From assembly GCF_015326965.1 (NCBI RefSeq), contig NZ_CP017659.1:1550001-1614000 (forward strand): 64,000 bases of DNA. The letters are read 5' to 3'. The DNA comes from Paenibacillus sp. JZ16. GTDB taxonomy: Bacteria; Bacillota; Bacilli; Paenibacillales; Paenibacillaceae. The notes below the pieces were generated by a model. That model saw only the letters and a program-made list of their open reading frames with translations. It was not told the DNA's origin and did no database searches. Below, piece by piece: positions 36,491-45,349 of this stretch (within the stretch, counting starts at the first letter, position 1; each line of letters begins with the position of its first letter). The position numbers and the translations under genes were made by a program.

Positions 36491-36517
36491 TTAAATCGTA
36501 ATCTTTTTGATTAATTT
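36491..36517. promoter_or_regulatory. Degenerate Zur box over the ycgR promoter
   Basis: AAATCGTAAT is a perfect left half of the Bacillus Zur box; the right half is degenerate (6 of 10 positions). It overlaps the -35 hexamer of the promoter at 36507-36535. Confidence 0.55.
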
Positions 36518-36535
36518 GCAAGAATCGAGTATGTT
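36507..36535 (+). promoter_or_regulatory. Promoter of the ycgR-ycgQ-cobW operon
   Basis: TTGATT, 17 bases, TATGTT. Overlaps the Zur-like site. Confidence 0.55.
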
Positions 36536-36590
36536 GCCGATGGTACAAGCATAGAATGTCCTAAGAACAATTCGCTCCAGGAGGCCTTGA

Positions 36591-37601
36591 ATGAAATATC
36601 CGGTAATCTTCAAAATGCTGCCCTTCATGATTCCGCTTGTCTTCGTGATACCGGTCTTGACGATATGGCTGCAGAACGATTCAAGTCTAATATCAAGCCG
36701 TGACATACAGCAGGTAAAAACGGTTTTTACGGGCATTTTCCTTGAGGCGCTTCCTTTTGTGCTGCTTGGAGTGCTGCTGTCGTCCCTTCTTCAGCTGTTC
36801 GTTAAAGAACAGTGGGTGCGTCGGATCACGCCCAAAAACCCGGTCATCGGCGTCCTGTTCGCTTCCATGCTGGGGATCGTGTTTCCCATCTGTGAATGCG
36901 GGATGATCCCGGTCGTCCGAAGGCTGATGCTTAAGGGGATGCCTGCCTACATCGCTGTAACCTTTATTCTCAGCGGACCTATCCTGAACCCCATTGTGTT
37001 CGCTGCGACGTTCATGGCCTTCCGTTCGCATCCCGAAGTGACGATCGGCCGGATGGGACTGGCTTTTACAGTCGCGATAACGGTAGGTTTGCTTGTCTAT
37101 GTTTTTTCAAGAAACAACCCGCTCAAGCGTTCCTTACAAGAGTTTTCCGAACAAGATTCCGCCGTTGGTGAACGCAAGCTGCACGAGCATCCCAAAACCT
37201 GGAGAAGCCTGTTTGTCCACGCCGGAGACGAATTGATCGAAATGGGCAAATACCTGGTTCTTGGCGCATTCCTGACAGCCTGCATCCAATCCTTCATTCC
37301 TAGAGAAGAGCTGCTGGCATTGGGGAACGGTCCCACCGCTTCTTACCTGTTCATGATGGGGTTTGCTTTCATCCTGTCCCTCTGCTCGACTTCGGATGCC
37401 TTTGTAGCATCGGCGTTCACGCACACCTTTACCGTAGGTCCGCTCGTATCCTTCCTCGTGCTCGGCCCGATGCTGGATTTCAAAAGCTTGCTCATGCTGT
37501 CGACTACCTTCAAGACTAAATTCGTGATCGGTTTAAGCCTGCTGGTAATGACCCTTGTCTTTATCGGCTCTGTAGCCGTCAACGCTCTTTTGGGTGGATA
37601 G
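36591..37601 (+). CDS. YcgR/YraQ family permease
   Basis: 336 residues, eight or so helices. The first half carries FPICECGMIPVVRRLMLKGMPAYIAVTFILSGPILNPIV and the second FILSLCSTSDAFVASAF, both hallmarks of the DUF318 permease family. B. subtilis YcgR, also linked to a YcgQ partner, belongs to the Zur regulon. Its exact transport role is not proven. AGGAGG lies six bases before the ATG. First gene of a three-gene operon. Confidence 0.85.
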   Translation: MKYPVIFKMLPFMIPLVFVIPVLTIWLQNDSSLISSRDIQQVKTVFTGIFLEALPFVLLGVLLSSLLQLFVKEQWVRRITPKNPVIGVLFASMLGIVFPICECGMIPVVRRLMLKGMPAYIAVTFILSGPILNPIVFAATFMAFRSHPEVTIGRMGLAFTVAITVGLLVYVFSRNNPLKRSLQEFSEQDSAVGERKLHEHPKTWRSLFVHAGDELIEMGKYLVLGAFLTACIQSFIPREELLALGNGPTASYLFMMGFAFILSLCSTSDAFVASAFTHTFTVGPLVSFLVLGPMLDFKSLLMLSTTFKTKFVIGLSLLVMTLVFIGSVAVNALLGG

Positions 37602-37698
37602 CTGCCTAAGGATGAAAGATTGACGAAAAACCAAACGAGATTACCGGGACCGTTTAGGATCATCAGGTATCCGCTTGAGATTGGAGGTGATTGGGAGG

Positions 37699-38673
37699 AT
37701 GAAGTCCAGTTTGAGGATACGGATTCACTATACGCTCCGGTCGCTGCTTGTTGCGGCTCTCGCCGCTTATATCATGCATCTGAATGCTTCAGATGCGCTC
37801 GAATATTACCTAGCGCCTCATATGCAGACCCTGCTGCTTCTCTGCCCGGTTCCGTTGTTGTTCATTGCATTCGGGATGATGTGGCATTCCCTTGCGGGCG
37901 ATTCCGGAGAGGTATGTGATTGCGAGCATCCCCTGCCTGCCGGCCTTGTCAAAAACGTAACGGTATACGGGTTATTCACGGTGCCGCTGCTGTTTGGCCT
38001 GCTCCTGCCGGACCAAGCCCTGGGCAGCGATATGGCAGCCAAAAAAGGAATGATCTACACCTATCCGAATCCCGATGTACGGCGTAAGACCGATGACCGC
38101 AACACCTCCGCCTTTTCAGGCACGGATAAGCGATTACCCGGCATGGATCAAGAAACAGAAAAAAATATCGCATTGAACGAACGATTCGTTGCCAAGGACA
38201 TCTATAGTGTGGAGTTTGCAGAGCTTGCCAGGCGCTTATATACGCTGCCCGTCATTAAGGTGGAACCGGACATTTTCTCGGAAACCGTCGGGGCCATGGA
38301 TATGTACAAAGAGCATTTTCAAGGAAAAACCATCTCGGTGCAAGGGTTCGTCTTCCGCGACGGACAGATGAATGAGGATACCTTTGCCGTTAGCCGATTC
38401 CTCGTGATGTGCTGCACGGCAGACGCCGTACCGTTCGGGGTTCTTGTGCGCGGCACGAATGCTGCGTCGTTCGCTGATGATACGTGGGTCCAGATTGATG
38501 GCACGATCCAGGTCGCCACCTTGAATGGTAAAGAGACGCTGCAAATTCAAGCGAAGCGGATTCAGCCGATCGAGCAGCCGGCATCCCCGTACATTTTCAC
38601 GAATCCGGACTCCGTCGCGGAGTTTGACGAGCTGTATTCGAATGATAACAAGACCAAGGAGGAAATCAATTAA
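37699..38673 (+). CDS. YcgQ-like protein (DUF1980, TIGR03943 family)
   Basis: About 324 residues. Two to three N-terminal helices (the putative membrane part), then an extracellular domain with VSRFLVMCCTADAVPFGVLV and WVQIDGTIQVATL, which is the DUF1980 signature including a CC pair. The ATG at 37699 follows GGAGGT; an upstream in-frame start at 37675 is also possible. Encoded with the YcgR permease, and the stop overlaps the next ATG in TAATG. Probably works with YcgR under zinc limitation. Confidence 0.85.
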   Translation: MKSSLRIRIHYTLRSLLVAALAAYIMHLNASDALEYYLAPHMQTLLLLCPVPLLFIAFGMMWHSLAGDSGEVCDCEHPLPAGLVKNVTVYGLFTVPLLFGLLLPDQALGSDMAAKKGMIYTYPNPDVRRKTDDRNTSAFSGTDKRLPGMDQETEKNIALNERFVAKDIYSVEFAELARRLYTLPVIKVEPDIFSETVGAMDMYKEHFQGKTISVQGFVFRDGQMNEDTFAVSRFLVMCCTADAVPFGVLVRGTNAASFADDTWVQIDGTIQVATLNGKETLQIQAKRIQPIEQPASPYIFTNPDSVAEFDELYSNDNKTKEEIN

Positions 38674-39782
38674 TGAACAAGATACCCGTTGTATTGATTA
38701 GCGGATTTTTGGGAAGCGGCAAAACCACGCTGCTGCTCAGACTGCTGGAATATGCCGCCAAGCGCCAGTGGAGAACCGCCGTGCTTATGAATGAGATGGG
38801 CGAACAAGATGTGGATGGCGATACGGTCTCCGGCGAAATCCCCGATCTTCCGATTGAGAAGCTGCTCGACGGATGCATCTGCTGCACCAGGCGAGACGAG
38901 CTGGGTCAAGCATTGCAAACCCTGTTAGATCAGAAGCCGGATCTCATATTCATCGAAACGACCGGCGTGGCGAATCCTGAACAGATTCTTGAGGATCTGC
39001 AGGATCCGTCCCTGGCTGACCGAATCTCAATCCAGCGCAAAATTGCCTTGGCCGACTGCAGGAAATTTCTCGAGTACAACAGCTTCTTTGCATCCAGTCG
39101 TGAACTGGTGCGTACCCTGCGGGGACAAATCAGCTTCGCGGATATGATCATCCTTAACAAGGCGGGGGACTGCGACGATAAACAGATCAACAAAGTCACG
39201 ACCTCCATTAGAAAAATAAACACGACGGCAAGTCTGTCCGTAACCGACTACAGCCGTTTGGATGAAAATGAAGTGTTTTCGACGCTTCAGCTTCAGCCTC
39301 AGCTTGAGCCCTCTAATGACCCGAGCCATTCGTTTCCAACTTCGCAATGGAAGCCAGGAGCTCTTGCGGATCTTACGCAAGACCAACCGTTGACTAATGA
39401 TCACAGCAAGCATGCGCACCACCAGCCAGGGAGATCTGCCAATGACCATTCTAGCCATCTGCACGGAGAAGAGTCCGGACACAGCAGCACATCCTTCACG
39501 GGCATGGATACCTTGACCTTATCTGCTCCATCCCCCTTCCCGCTTCAGTTGAGCGCGATCGAGACGTTTCTCGCTGCACTTGGCTCCAGCCTGATTCGGG
39601 CCAAAGGTTACATCCATCTCTCGACGGGGCCCTCTCTAGTTCAGTGGGCGGGTTCAGAGCTTGAATGTAAGCCAAGCACGCTGCAGCTGCAACGCGGATA
39701 TCTTACGCTGATTGGCCATCGTCTGGATAAAAAACGCATGGTTCAAGAGTGGGAAGGCTTGCTCAGTGGCGTGGTGCAATGA
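38673..39782 (+). CDS. COG0523 (CobW/G3E) GTPase with His-rich loop
   Basis: 369 residues. GTPase features: P-loop GFLGSGKT (11-18), the metal-binding CICC (Cys68, Cys70, Cys71), and ILNKAGD. A ~30-residue histidine-rich insert (DHSKHAHHQ...NDHSSHLHG) lies before the C-terminal CobW domain. Such proteins are zinc metallochaperones made under zinc starvation. The ATG overlaps the ycgQ stop. NKAGD deviates from the usual NKxD by one extra residue. A strong terminator closes the operon. Confidence 0.88.
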   Translation: MNKIPVVLISGFLGSGKTTLLLRLLEYAAKRQWRTAVLMNEMGEQDVDGDTVSGEIPDLPIEKLLDGCICCTRRDELGQALQTLLDQKPDLIFIETTGVANPEQILEDLQDPSLADRISIQRKIALADCRKFLEYNSFFASSRELVRTLRGQISFADMIILNKAGDCDDKQINKVTTSIRKINTTASLSVTDYSRLDENEVFSTLQLQPQLEPSNDPSHSFPTSQWKPGALADLTQDQPLTNDHSKHAHHQPGRSANDHSSHLHGEESGHSSTSFTGMDTLTLSAPSPFPLQLSAIETFLAALGSSLIRAKGYIHLSTGPSLVQWAGSELECKPSTLQLQRGYLTLIGHRLDKKRMVQEWEGLLSGVVQ

Positions 39783-39812
39783 CAGCTGGATGGTTTGACA
39801 GACAGAGATATA

Positions 39813-39843
39813 GAAAAGGAGATCCTCGCAGGATCTCCTTTTT
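39813..39843 (+). terminator. Terminator of the zinc operon
   Basis: AAAAGGAGATCCT, loop CGC, AGGATCTCCTTTTT: perfect 13-bp stem with a U run. Confidence 0.9.
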
Positions 39844-39857
39844 CGTTATCATTCTGA

Positions 39858-40109
39858 TTAGTCCCTGGGATAATTCACTTCCATAATGTCCATAAAGGGA
39901 ACCTTCGTAATGACGCCATTCTCTTTCATGTGCACCTTCCCTGTGCGGGAGTCCATTTGATCGATTTGTCCGCGGACTGCCTCTTCCCATCCCCAGACCG
40001 TCAGTACGATGACCGATTCTTCCTGGTAAGCTTCCGTAAGCTGATTTCCGAGCTCTTCCAGTACAAACTCATCTCTCGTGGGTCTCTTTGGAACTTTTGC
40101 TTTTGCCAT
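39858..40109 (-). CDS. YolD-like family protein
   Basis: 83 residues from the ATG at 40109 (AGGAGG upstream); a longer frame to 40139 is not supported. RPTRDEFVLEELGNQL and GQIDQMDSRTGKVHM...VPFMDIMEVNYPRD give the YolD pattern: a charged helix followed by a small beta domain with a V-F-D-I ending. YolD proteins are often found near DNA polymerase UvrX-type genes, which are not present here. Monocistronic. Confidence 0.75.
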   Translation of the reverse strand: MAKAKVPKRPTRDEFVLEELGNQLTEAYQEESVIVLTVWGWEEAVRGQIDQMDSRTGKVHMKENGVITKVPFMDIMEVNYPRD

Positions 40110-40247
40110 AACCTTGTCCTCCTGATTTATGTTGTTCATGCATTAGCATTACATTCTCCATGAAAACAAATCTTTCTTCAAACCTATGAATTAGGAATCT
40201 ACTTCCTATTATACATGAAATCCGATTCAGTTTTTTATACAAAAGAC

Positions 40248-40276
40248 TTGATTTTCAGAAAACAAAGGTATATGAT
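40248..40276 (+). promoter_or_regulatory. Promoter of the MarR-nitroreductase operon
   Basis: TTGATT (40248-40253), 17 bases, TATGAT (40271-40276). Confidence 0.6.
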
Positions 40277-40303
40277 TGACCCATCAAACATTGATGAGTC
40301 AAT
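40275..40303. promoter_or_regulatory. Putative MarR operator at the transcript start
   Basis: ATTGACCCATCAA, three bases, TTGATGAGTCAAT: a 13-bp inverted repeat with one mismatch covering the -10 end and the predicted start. Autoregulation by the MarR protein is the natural reading. Confidence 0.65.
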
Positions 40304-40306
40304 GAA

Positions 40307-40765
40307 TTGAAGGGGGTCTTTATCATCGCTACGTGCCATACGGAAGACCTGCTGTACTTGCTGATGCATTTAAACAAGCATATTTCGACCCGGTTTGAAC
40401 GCTGTGCTGGAGTTAGTCCCAATCGGCTCGAACTCCTATGCAAACTGACGGGGGGCCAAATTAGCCAATCGGATTTGCAGAAGGCCGTGTCTATTGATCC
40501 AGCTGCGGTGACCCGTCATGTTCAGCAGTTGGAAGCGGAAGGAATACTTCTCCGAACCAGATGTGAGAATGACAACCGGATTACGTTGGTTCAGCTAACT
40601 GAAGTGGGCAAAAGTAAAGTAGCAGCGTTTAAGGCGGAGAAAGATCGCTTTATGGAGGAACTGCAGGCAGACCTCACGGAATCAGAACGACTTGCGTTTG
40701 TTCAAACTCTACAGAAGCTGAACAGCCAGATTCAACTAATGAAAGAACCAAGTAAGACCAATTAA
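40307..40765 (+). CDS. MarR family regulator (YdgJ-like)
   Basis: About 150 residues, winged helix: ISQSDLQKAVSIDPAAVTRHVQQLEAEGILLR with the wing DNRITLVQLTEVG. The order MarR then YdgI-like nitroreductase matches B. subtilis ydgJ-ydgI. Start uncertain: the only canonical start in range is TTG 40307, which has a poor upstream site, whereas AAGGGGG (40309-40316) would serve an ATC at 40322 or 40325, giving an N-terminus (ATCHTEDLLYLLMHLN) close to that of relatives. The downstream genes are probably its targets. Confidence 0.82.
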   Translation: MKGVFIIATCHTEDLLYLLMHLNKHISTRFERCAGVSPNRLELLCKLTGGQISQSDLQKAVSIDPAAVTRHVQQLEAEGILLRTRCENDNRITLVQLTEVGKSKVAAFKAEKDRFMEELQADLTESERLAFVQTLQKLNSQIQLMKEPSKTN

Positions 40766-40792
40766 CTTATAGAGATTAAAGGAGAGAATATC

Positions 40793-41431
40793 ATGACTGT
40801 AACTTCCCTAAACAATAATTATAAAGAAATTATTACTTCCCGTCGCTCTGTGCGGGTATACGACCCATCGGTCAAAATCAGCCGTGAAGAAATGACTGAA
40901 ATTTTGGAAGAAGCGACTTTGGCTCCGTCATCCGTTAATCTTCAGCCTTGGAGATTTCTTGTCGTTGATAGCCCCGAAGGTAAAGCGACGCTTGAAGAGC
41001 TTGCACCAGGGAACAAAACGCAAGTTTCAACTTCCTCCGCTGTCATTGCTGTATTTGGAGATATGAACGCATTCGACAATGCAGATGAAATTATGGGTAG
41101 CGCCGTGGAACGCGGTTATCTGCCACAAGAGATTAAAGATCAGATGATGGCAAACTATACCGATCTCTTCGCACGTATTCCGGCACAGTCTTTCCGTGAA
41201 ATGATCCTTATAGATAGCGGCTTGGTTTCCATGCAGCTTATGCTTTCTGCTCGTGCCCGTGGATATGACACGAACCCCATTGGCGGATACGACAAATCCC
41301 GAATTGCAGAGGCATTTGGTATGGAGAAAGAACGTTATGTGCCGGTAATGCTCATCTCTGTAGGTAAAGCTGCCAAAGAAGCGCGTTTGACGACCCGTCT
41401 TCCTATTGATCGTATTGCAGAGTGGAAGTGA
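40793..41431 (+). CDS. Nitroreductase family protein (YdgI-like)
   Basis: 212 residues. SRRSVRVYDPSVKISREEM, LAPSSVNLQPWRFLVV and GYDTNPIGGYD are the FMN-binding and dimer motifs of the nitroreductase family and are very close to YdgI of B. subtilis as I recall it. It reduces quinones or nitro compounds with NAD(P)H. GGAGAG lies before the ATG. Middle gene of the MarR operon. Confidence 0.88.
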   Translation: MTVTSLNNNYKEIITSRRSVRVYDPSVKISREEMTEILEEATLAPSSVNLQPWRFLVVDSPEGKATLEELAPGNKTQVSTSSAVIAVFGDMNAFDNADEIMGSAVERGYLPQEIKDQMMANYTDLFARIPAQSFREMILIDSGLVSMQLMLSARARGYDTNPIGGYDKSRIAEAFGMEKERYVPVMLISVGKAAKEARLTTRLPIDRIAEWK

Positions 41432-41441
41432 GGTCATAGCG

Positions 41442-41738
41442 ATGATTATTATTCATGCAGAAATGAAAGTAAACCGTGAACTAGAGGCAGAATTTCTGGA
41501 TTCCGTAAAAGAACTTATCGAGGCATCCCGCGCGGAACAAGGAAATGAATCGTATAAGCTGCTTAAAGATACGGAGCAGGATAACACGTATCTCATGGTT
41601 GAGCAGTGGAAAGACCAGGAAGCTGTGGGACTCCATAATGCGAGCAGCCATTTTCAGGCATTTGTAGCTAAAGCTCCAAAATACCTGACAGCTCCGCTAA
41701 ATGTCCAAGCATATGCTGGCCAACCGATAAACAAATAA
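41442..41738 (+). CDS. Antibiotic biosynthesis monooxygenase (ABM) domain protein
   Basis: 98 residues from ATG 41442 (GAGGT upstream), ten bases after the nitroreductase stop. MIIIHAEMKVNRELEAEFLD, ESYKLLKDTEQDNTYLMVEQW and HNASSHFQAF are the ABM/YgiN pattern, a small dimeric alpha-beta barrel that oxidises quinols or similar aromatics without a metal. It fits a quinone-stress operon. A strong terminator follows. Confidence 0.85.
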   Translation: MIIIHAEMKVNRELEAEFLDSVKELIEASRAEQGNESYKLLKDTEQDNTYLMVEQWKDQEAVGLHNASSHFQAFVAKAPKYLTAPLNVQAYAGQPINK

Positions 41739-41760
41739 TGAACAGACTGCAGTCACGTTT

Positions 41761-41797
41761 AAAAAGCCAACTCGTTCAGACGAGTTTGGCTTTTTTT
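41761..41797 (+). terminator. Terminator of the MarR-nitroreductase operon
   Basis: AAAAGCCAACTCGT, loop TCAG, ACGAGTTTGGCTTTTTTT. Confidence 0.9.
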
Positions 41798-41934
41798 ATT
41801 AAATGGATATATCCCTATTTTCCTCGGATTCTATCTTATAAACTCTCCCATAAAAAAGTCCCCTTTAAGTAAACTGTATCGTCTGTAGCGTCTTCTTCTG
41901 CACAGTCTACTCAAAGGAGAACATATCCTAAACC

Positions 41935-43143
41935 TTACATCGATAGCTCTTCGATAGCCATCCATGGCAGCGGATTGTTAAAGGTCGACCAATCCAGCTG
42001 CATTTCCTGATCAGTCAACAAACATTCGTCCAGCTCCCGCTCGATTCGTGACTGCTCCATCTGTATCCCGATCATCACAAGCTCGGTCATCCGATCTCCC
42101 CAGACGCCATCCCATTTTCGCTGCACATCCGGCTCACTCTGAAGCAGCTCCTGCTGCTCCTGCTCGGTTAAAGCAGCCACCCAATAACCTGCAGGCCCAA
42201 ACTGAATGGAAGGTCCCGCCTGACTTAGACTTGCCGCAACATCCTCACGCACAGCCAGCCAAGCGATCCCTTTCGCGCGTACGACCTCTTCCGGCCAATC
42301 ACTCATGAAATCAGCCAGCCGCTCCGGATGGAACGGTCTTCTTCTCCGATAAACAAAAGAGCTGATGCCGTATTCATCCGTTTCCGGCACATGCTCTTCC
42401 TTCTGAAGCTCCTGAATCCAGCCGGGGGACTGACTGGCTTTTTCAAAATCGAATAAACCGGTATTCAGAATTTCCGCAGGGGCGACTTGTCCCTTCACAG
42501 TACGTATGATTTTTGCGCTGGGCTGAAGCTTACGAAGTATGCCTTCCACCTTGGCCAATTCGTCTTCGCTTACCAAATCGCATTTGTTCAATAGGAGTAC
42601 ATCACACATTTCGATCTGGTCAATCAACAGATCCACGACTTCCCGTGTATCCTCTTCGCCCAGCGCTTCCTTCCGATCTAGCAGGCTTTGACCCGAAGAG
42701 AAATCTTTCCAGAAACGGTTCGCATCCACAACCGTCACCATACAATCCAGCCGGGCTAGGTCGGACAACTGGACGCCGGACACCTCATCCGGATAGACAA
42801 AGGTCTGCGCAACCGGCACGGGCTCGCTAATCCCCGTCGATTCAATGAGAATATAATCAAACCGGTTCTCCTGTACCAGCTTCTGAACTTCCTGTACCAG
42901 ATCTTCCCGGAGCGTGCAGCAGATGCAGCCGTTAGACATTTCAACCAGCTTCTCATCCGTTCGGGACAGGCTTCCTTCCCCTCGAACCAAATCCGCATCA
43001 ATATTCACTTCGCTCATGTCATTTACAATGACCGCAACCTTCAATCCATCACGATTATGAAGCACATGATTTAGGACCGTCGTCTTGCCTGATCCGAGGT
43101 ACCCGCTGAACACTGTGACAGGAATCCTATTGTTACTATTCAT
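41935..43143 (-). CDS. COG0523 (CobW/G3E) GTPase, YciC-like zinc chaperone
   Basis: 402 residues. P-loop GYLGSGKT (14-21), metal site CICC (Cys72, Cys74, Cys75), the [15 protein letters not shown] switch region and NKCD. The C-terminal domain contains [24 protein letters not shown], the CobW C-terminal signature. It lacks the His-rich loop of the other GTPase. An almost perfect Zur box lies between its promoter and start, so it is very probably a zinc-starvation GTPase of the YciC/ZigA group that delivers zinc when the metal is scarce. Confidence 0.9.
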   Translation of the reverse strand: MNSNNRIPVTVFSGYLGSGKTTVLNHVLHNRDGLKVAVIVNDMSEVNIDADLVRGEGSLSRTDEKLVEMSNGCICCTLREDLVQEVQKLVQENRFDYILIESTGISEPVPVAQTFVYPDEVSGVQLSDLARLDCMVTVVDANRFWKDFSSGQSLLDRKEALGEEDTREVVDLLIDQIEMCDVLLLNKCDLVSEDELAKVEGILRKLQPSAKIIRTVKGQVAPAEILNTGLFDFEKASQSPGWIQELQKEEHVPETDEYGISSFVYRRRRPFHPERLADFMSDWPEEVVRAKGIAWLAVREDVAASLSQAGPSIQFGPAGYWVAALTEQEQQELLQSEPDVQRKWDGVWGDRMTELVMIGIQMEQSRIERELDECLLTDQEMQLDWSTFNNPLPWMAIEELSM

Positions 43144-43166
43144 CTATTGAACTTCCTCCATTCCTT

Positions 43167-43185
43167 AATCGTAATCATTACGATT
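43167..43185. promoter_or_regulatory. Zur box
   Basis: AATCGTAATCATTACGATT, a perfect palindrome matching the core TCGTAATNATTACGA. It starts about four bases downstream of the predicted transcript start, positioned to block transcription when zinc is plentiful. Confidence 0.9.
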
Positions 43186-43196
43186 TATACGGTATG

Positions 43197-43225
43197 ATAT
43201 TATCTCTCCTCACTTAAATTGTCAA
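43197..43225 (-). promoter_or_regulatory. Promoter of the YciC-like gene
   Basis: TTGACA (43220-43225), 17 bases, TAATAT (43197-43202) on the minus strand. The rest of 43226-43481 shows no gene. Confidence 0.75.
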
Positions 43226-43481
43226 TGCTTCCATTCAAAAATATCTGATAAACATAATAATCCCCCAGCATTCATTCACCGGAGTTTCTCTTATGATCTA
43301 AGATCACAGCGAATGCATTCTACAGGTGCAGCATGGGATTAAGCTTCAATTTGCCTTGTTATGCGCAGTTTAGAATGCCGCATTCATGAAATCATCTCAT
43401 AAATATCCCTTTACAGGAATATTCCCATGGTGGTATATTGTAATCAATCGTTGGTTAATCTTCAATAAGGAGGGATACGAT

Positions 43482-43820
43482 ATGAGCCAAGAAGTAATTT
43501 CGTTCATCGAAAACCTTAGTCTGCCTTGGCAAGTAGAAGTCAGCAAAAAGCTTCGACTTATGGTCCTTGAAGCCATTCCGGAGGTAGAAGAACGGATTCA
43601 GTACAAAAAACCGCATTTTCTAAAAAACGGACATTATGCGGCCGTGATTTCGCCATCCAAAGATGCAATTGCCTTTATGATCATGAACACAACTAATCTA
43701 GACGTCCCGAAACATTTCGAAGGTCCGCCCGAACGGAAATGGCTTAAAATTCGAAAAGATGATACTCCGGACTTTGAACTGCTAGCCGATCTATTAGTTC
43801 AAGCATCAAGTTCGTTGTAG
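43482..43820 (+). CDS. DUF1801 domain protein (YdhG-like)
   Basis: 112 residues from ATG 43482, chosen because AAGGAGGG lies upstream; a longer frame from 43386 runs through the promoter region. VISFIENLSLPWQVEVSKKLRLMVLEAIPEVEERIQYKKPHFLKNG is the DUF1801 opening. The fold is small alpha/beta, with no known reaction. Followed 24 bases later by the ArsR gene, so the three genes to 44702 likely form an operon. A possible -10 (TATATT) lies near 43435. Confidence 0.78.
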   Translation: MSQEVISFIENLSLPWQVEVSKKLRLMVLEAIPEVEERIQYKKPHFLKNGHYAAVISPSKDAIAFMIMNTTNLDVPKHFEGPPERKWLKIRKDDTPDFELLADLLVQASSSL

Positions 43821-43844
43821 TAACAAGATCGGGGGTAAGGTCAT

Positions 43845-44162
43845 ATGAAACAGACAACGTTGAACGCACTAGCCGAGCCTAACCGATTACAGATTGTTGA
43901 ACTGTTACGAGAAGGTCCTTTAACCGTTAATCAGATTGCTGAACGTCTTCATATCCGGCAACCTCAGACTTCCAAACATTTAAAAATATTGCATGAAGCA
44001 GGACTGGTCGAAGTTCAGGCGGAGGCTAATCGACGAATCTATAGACTACGATCTGAACCGCTTCAAGAAATGGACGAATGGTTGGATTCGTTCCGCGGTA
44101 TTTGGGAAAAGCGCTTTGATCAGCTTGAGGATTATTTGGAAAAATTACAAAAGAAAAGGTAG
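43845..44162 (+). CDS. ArsR family autoregulator (SdpR-like)
   Basis: 105 residues with a winged helix: LNALAEPNRLQIVELLREGPLTVNQIAERLHIRQPQTSKHLKILHEAGLV. It has no metal-binding cysteines in the helix-turn-helix, so it is not a metal sensor of the classic type. ArsR proteins of this group are commonly paired with an SRPBCC gene, as here. It may repress the operon. Confidence 0.87.
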   Translation: MKQTTLNALAEPNRLQIVELLREGPLTVNQIAERLHIRQPQTSKHLKILHEAGLVEVQAEANRRIYRLRSEPLQEMDEWLDSFRGIWEKRFDQLEDYLEKLQKKR

Positions 44163-44195
44163 CAGCCGCTACCCTTCTTTTTAGGAGGAATTCAA

Positions 44196-44702
44196 ATGAC
44201 CGAGCAAAGCAAACAAGGTTTACTTCTGTCACGTGTTTTCAATGCCCCCAGGGAACTGGTTTTTAAAGTTTGGATCGACCCTGAACACTTCGGCAAATGG
44301 TGGGGGCCTCAAGGATATTCCTTAGAAGTTATCACAATGGATGTACGTCCTGGTGGCATGTTCTTAGGTTGTCAGAAGTCTCCGGATGGAAACCAAACCA
44401 TGTGGGGGAAATTTGTATATCAGGAAGTTATCGTTCCTGAGAAACTGGTATTCATTCAATCATTCTCTGATGAGGAAGGCAACACTATACGTGCACCTTT
44501 TAACGCAAACTGGCCGCTTGAAATTATAAATATCATCACGCTTGAAGAAATCGATGGAAAAACCACGCTTACCATGCAGGGAGGCCCTGTCAACGCAACT
44601 GCAGAAGAACAAGCAGCATTTGATGGAATGGCTCCGATGGTGAAACAAGGATTTGGCGGAACTTTTGATCAACTCGCGCAATACCTTGAAAGCCAGCAAT
44701 AA
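44196..44702 (+). CDS. SRPBCC (AHSA1-type) domain protein
   Basis: 168 residues. VFNAPRELVFKVWIDPEHFGKWWGPQGY is the AHSA1/START-like opening, and VNATAEEQAAFDGMAPMVKQGFGGTFDQLAQYL the closing helix. The fold is a helix-grip cavity for hydrophobic ligands; the ligand is unknown. AGGAGG lies upstream. Encoded after the ArsR regulator. Confidence 0.87.
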   Translation: MTEQSKQGLLLSRVFNAPRELVFKVWIDPEHFGKWWGPQGYSLEVITMDVRPGGMFLGCQKSPDGNQTMWGKFVYQEVIVPEKLVFIQSFSDEEGNTIRAPFNANWPLEIINIITLEEIDGKTTLTMQGGPVNATAEEQAAFDGMAPMVKQGFGGTFDQLAQYLESQQ

Positions 44703-44733
44703 TTACATGAATCAAGGAAGCGCAAACCAGCGG

Positions 44734-44762
44734 CGGCGAACCTATTGGCTCGCCGTTTTTTT
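44734..44762 (+). terminator. Terminator of the DUF1801-ArsR-SRPBCC operon
   Basis: CGGCGAACC, loop TATT, GGCTCGCCG, then TTTTTTT. Confidence 0.85.
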
Positions 44763-44846
44763 AATGCTTCAGAACTCCTGCACCTTTGCTCGAAAAACCC
44801 CCTGCCCGATCGTCTTGCTAATGCATTCGCATGCATGTTCGAGATA

Positions 44847-45266
44847 TTACAGCTTCTGTGCGACTGGTTGCTCCGCTGCCTGTCCATCATCTTTATGCTC
44901 AGGCAGCTCGCCGTCTTTCCAGACGACCTGTTCGCCGTAATCTTTTCCCCAATCGTACATCAGCTTCAAGATCGGCATTAGGCTCTCCCCGTAAGGCGTG
45001 AGCGAATATTCGACACGAGGTGGAACCTCGGGGTAAACCACACGATGAACGAGCTGATCCTCCTCCAATTCCCGGAGCTGGTTGGTCAGCATTTTTTGCG
45101 TGATATGAGGAATCATTCGATTCAGCTCACCGAAGCGCTTTACGCCCTCTAAACCAAGATGCCATAGGATGATCAGCTTCCATTTGCCGCCGATGACCGC
45201 CAGGGTTAACTCCTTATGGCAGTTTATTTCCTTCAGATTGATTCGCTGTTTGACTTCACTTGCCAT
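44847..45266 (-). CDS. hxlR: HxlR family activator of hxlAB
   Basis: 139 residues. [60 protein letters not shown] is the full HxlR winged-helix, with the conserved N-terminal cysteine. In B. subtilis HxlR activates hxlAB in response to formaldehyde. There hxlR is divergent from hxlAB; here it is downstream of hxlB on the same strand, so the unit may be autoregulated. AAGGGGTG precedes the ATG. Confidence 0.88.
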   Translation of the reverse strand: MASEVKQRINLKEINCHKELTLAVIGGKWKLIILWHLGLEGVKRFGELNRMIPHITQKMLTNQLRELEEDQLVHRVVYPEVPPRVEYSLTPYGESLMPILKLMYDWGKDYGEQVVWKDGELPEHKDDGQAAEQPVAQKL

Positions 45267-45349
45267 AATGCATCACCCCTTCTTCCCTACAGTATACAAC
45301 GGTCGCGGTTATATCATCAAAGCGGCAACTTTACCCACACCTTGACCTC

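Noticed and set aside
39415..39490. CRISPR-like or simple repeat
   Set aside because: The repetitive look comes from histidine codons of the GTPase loop.
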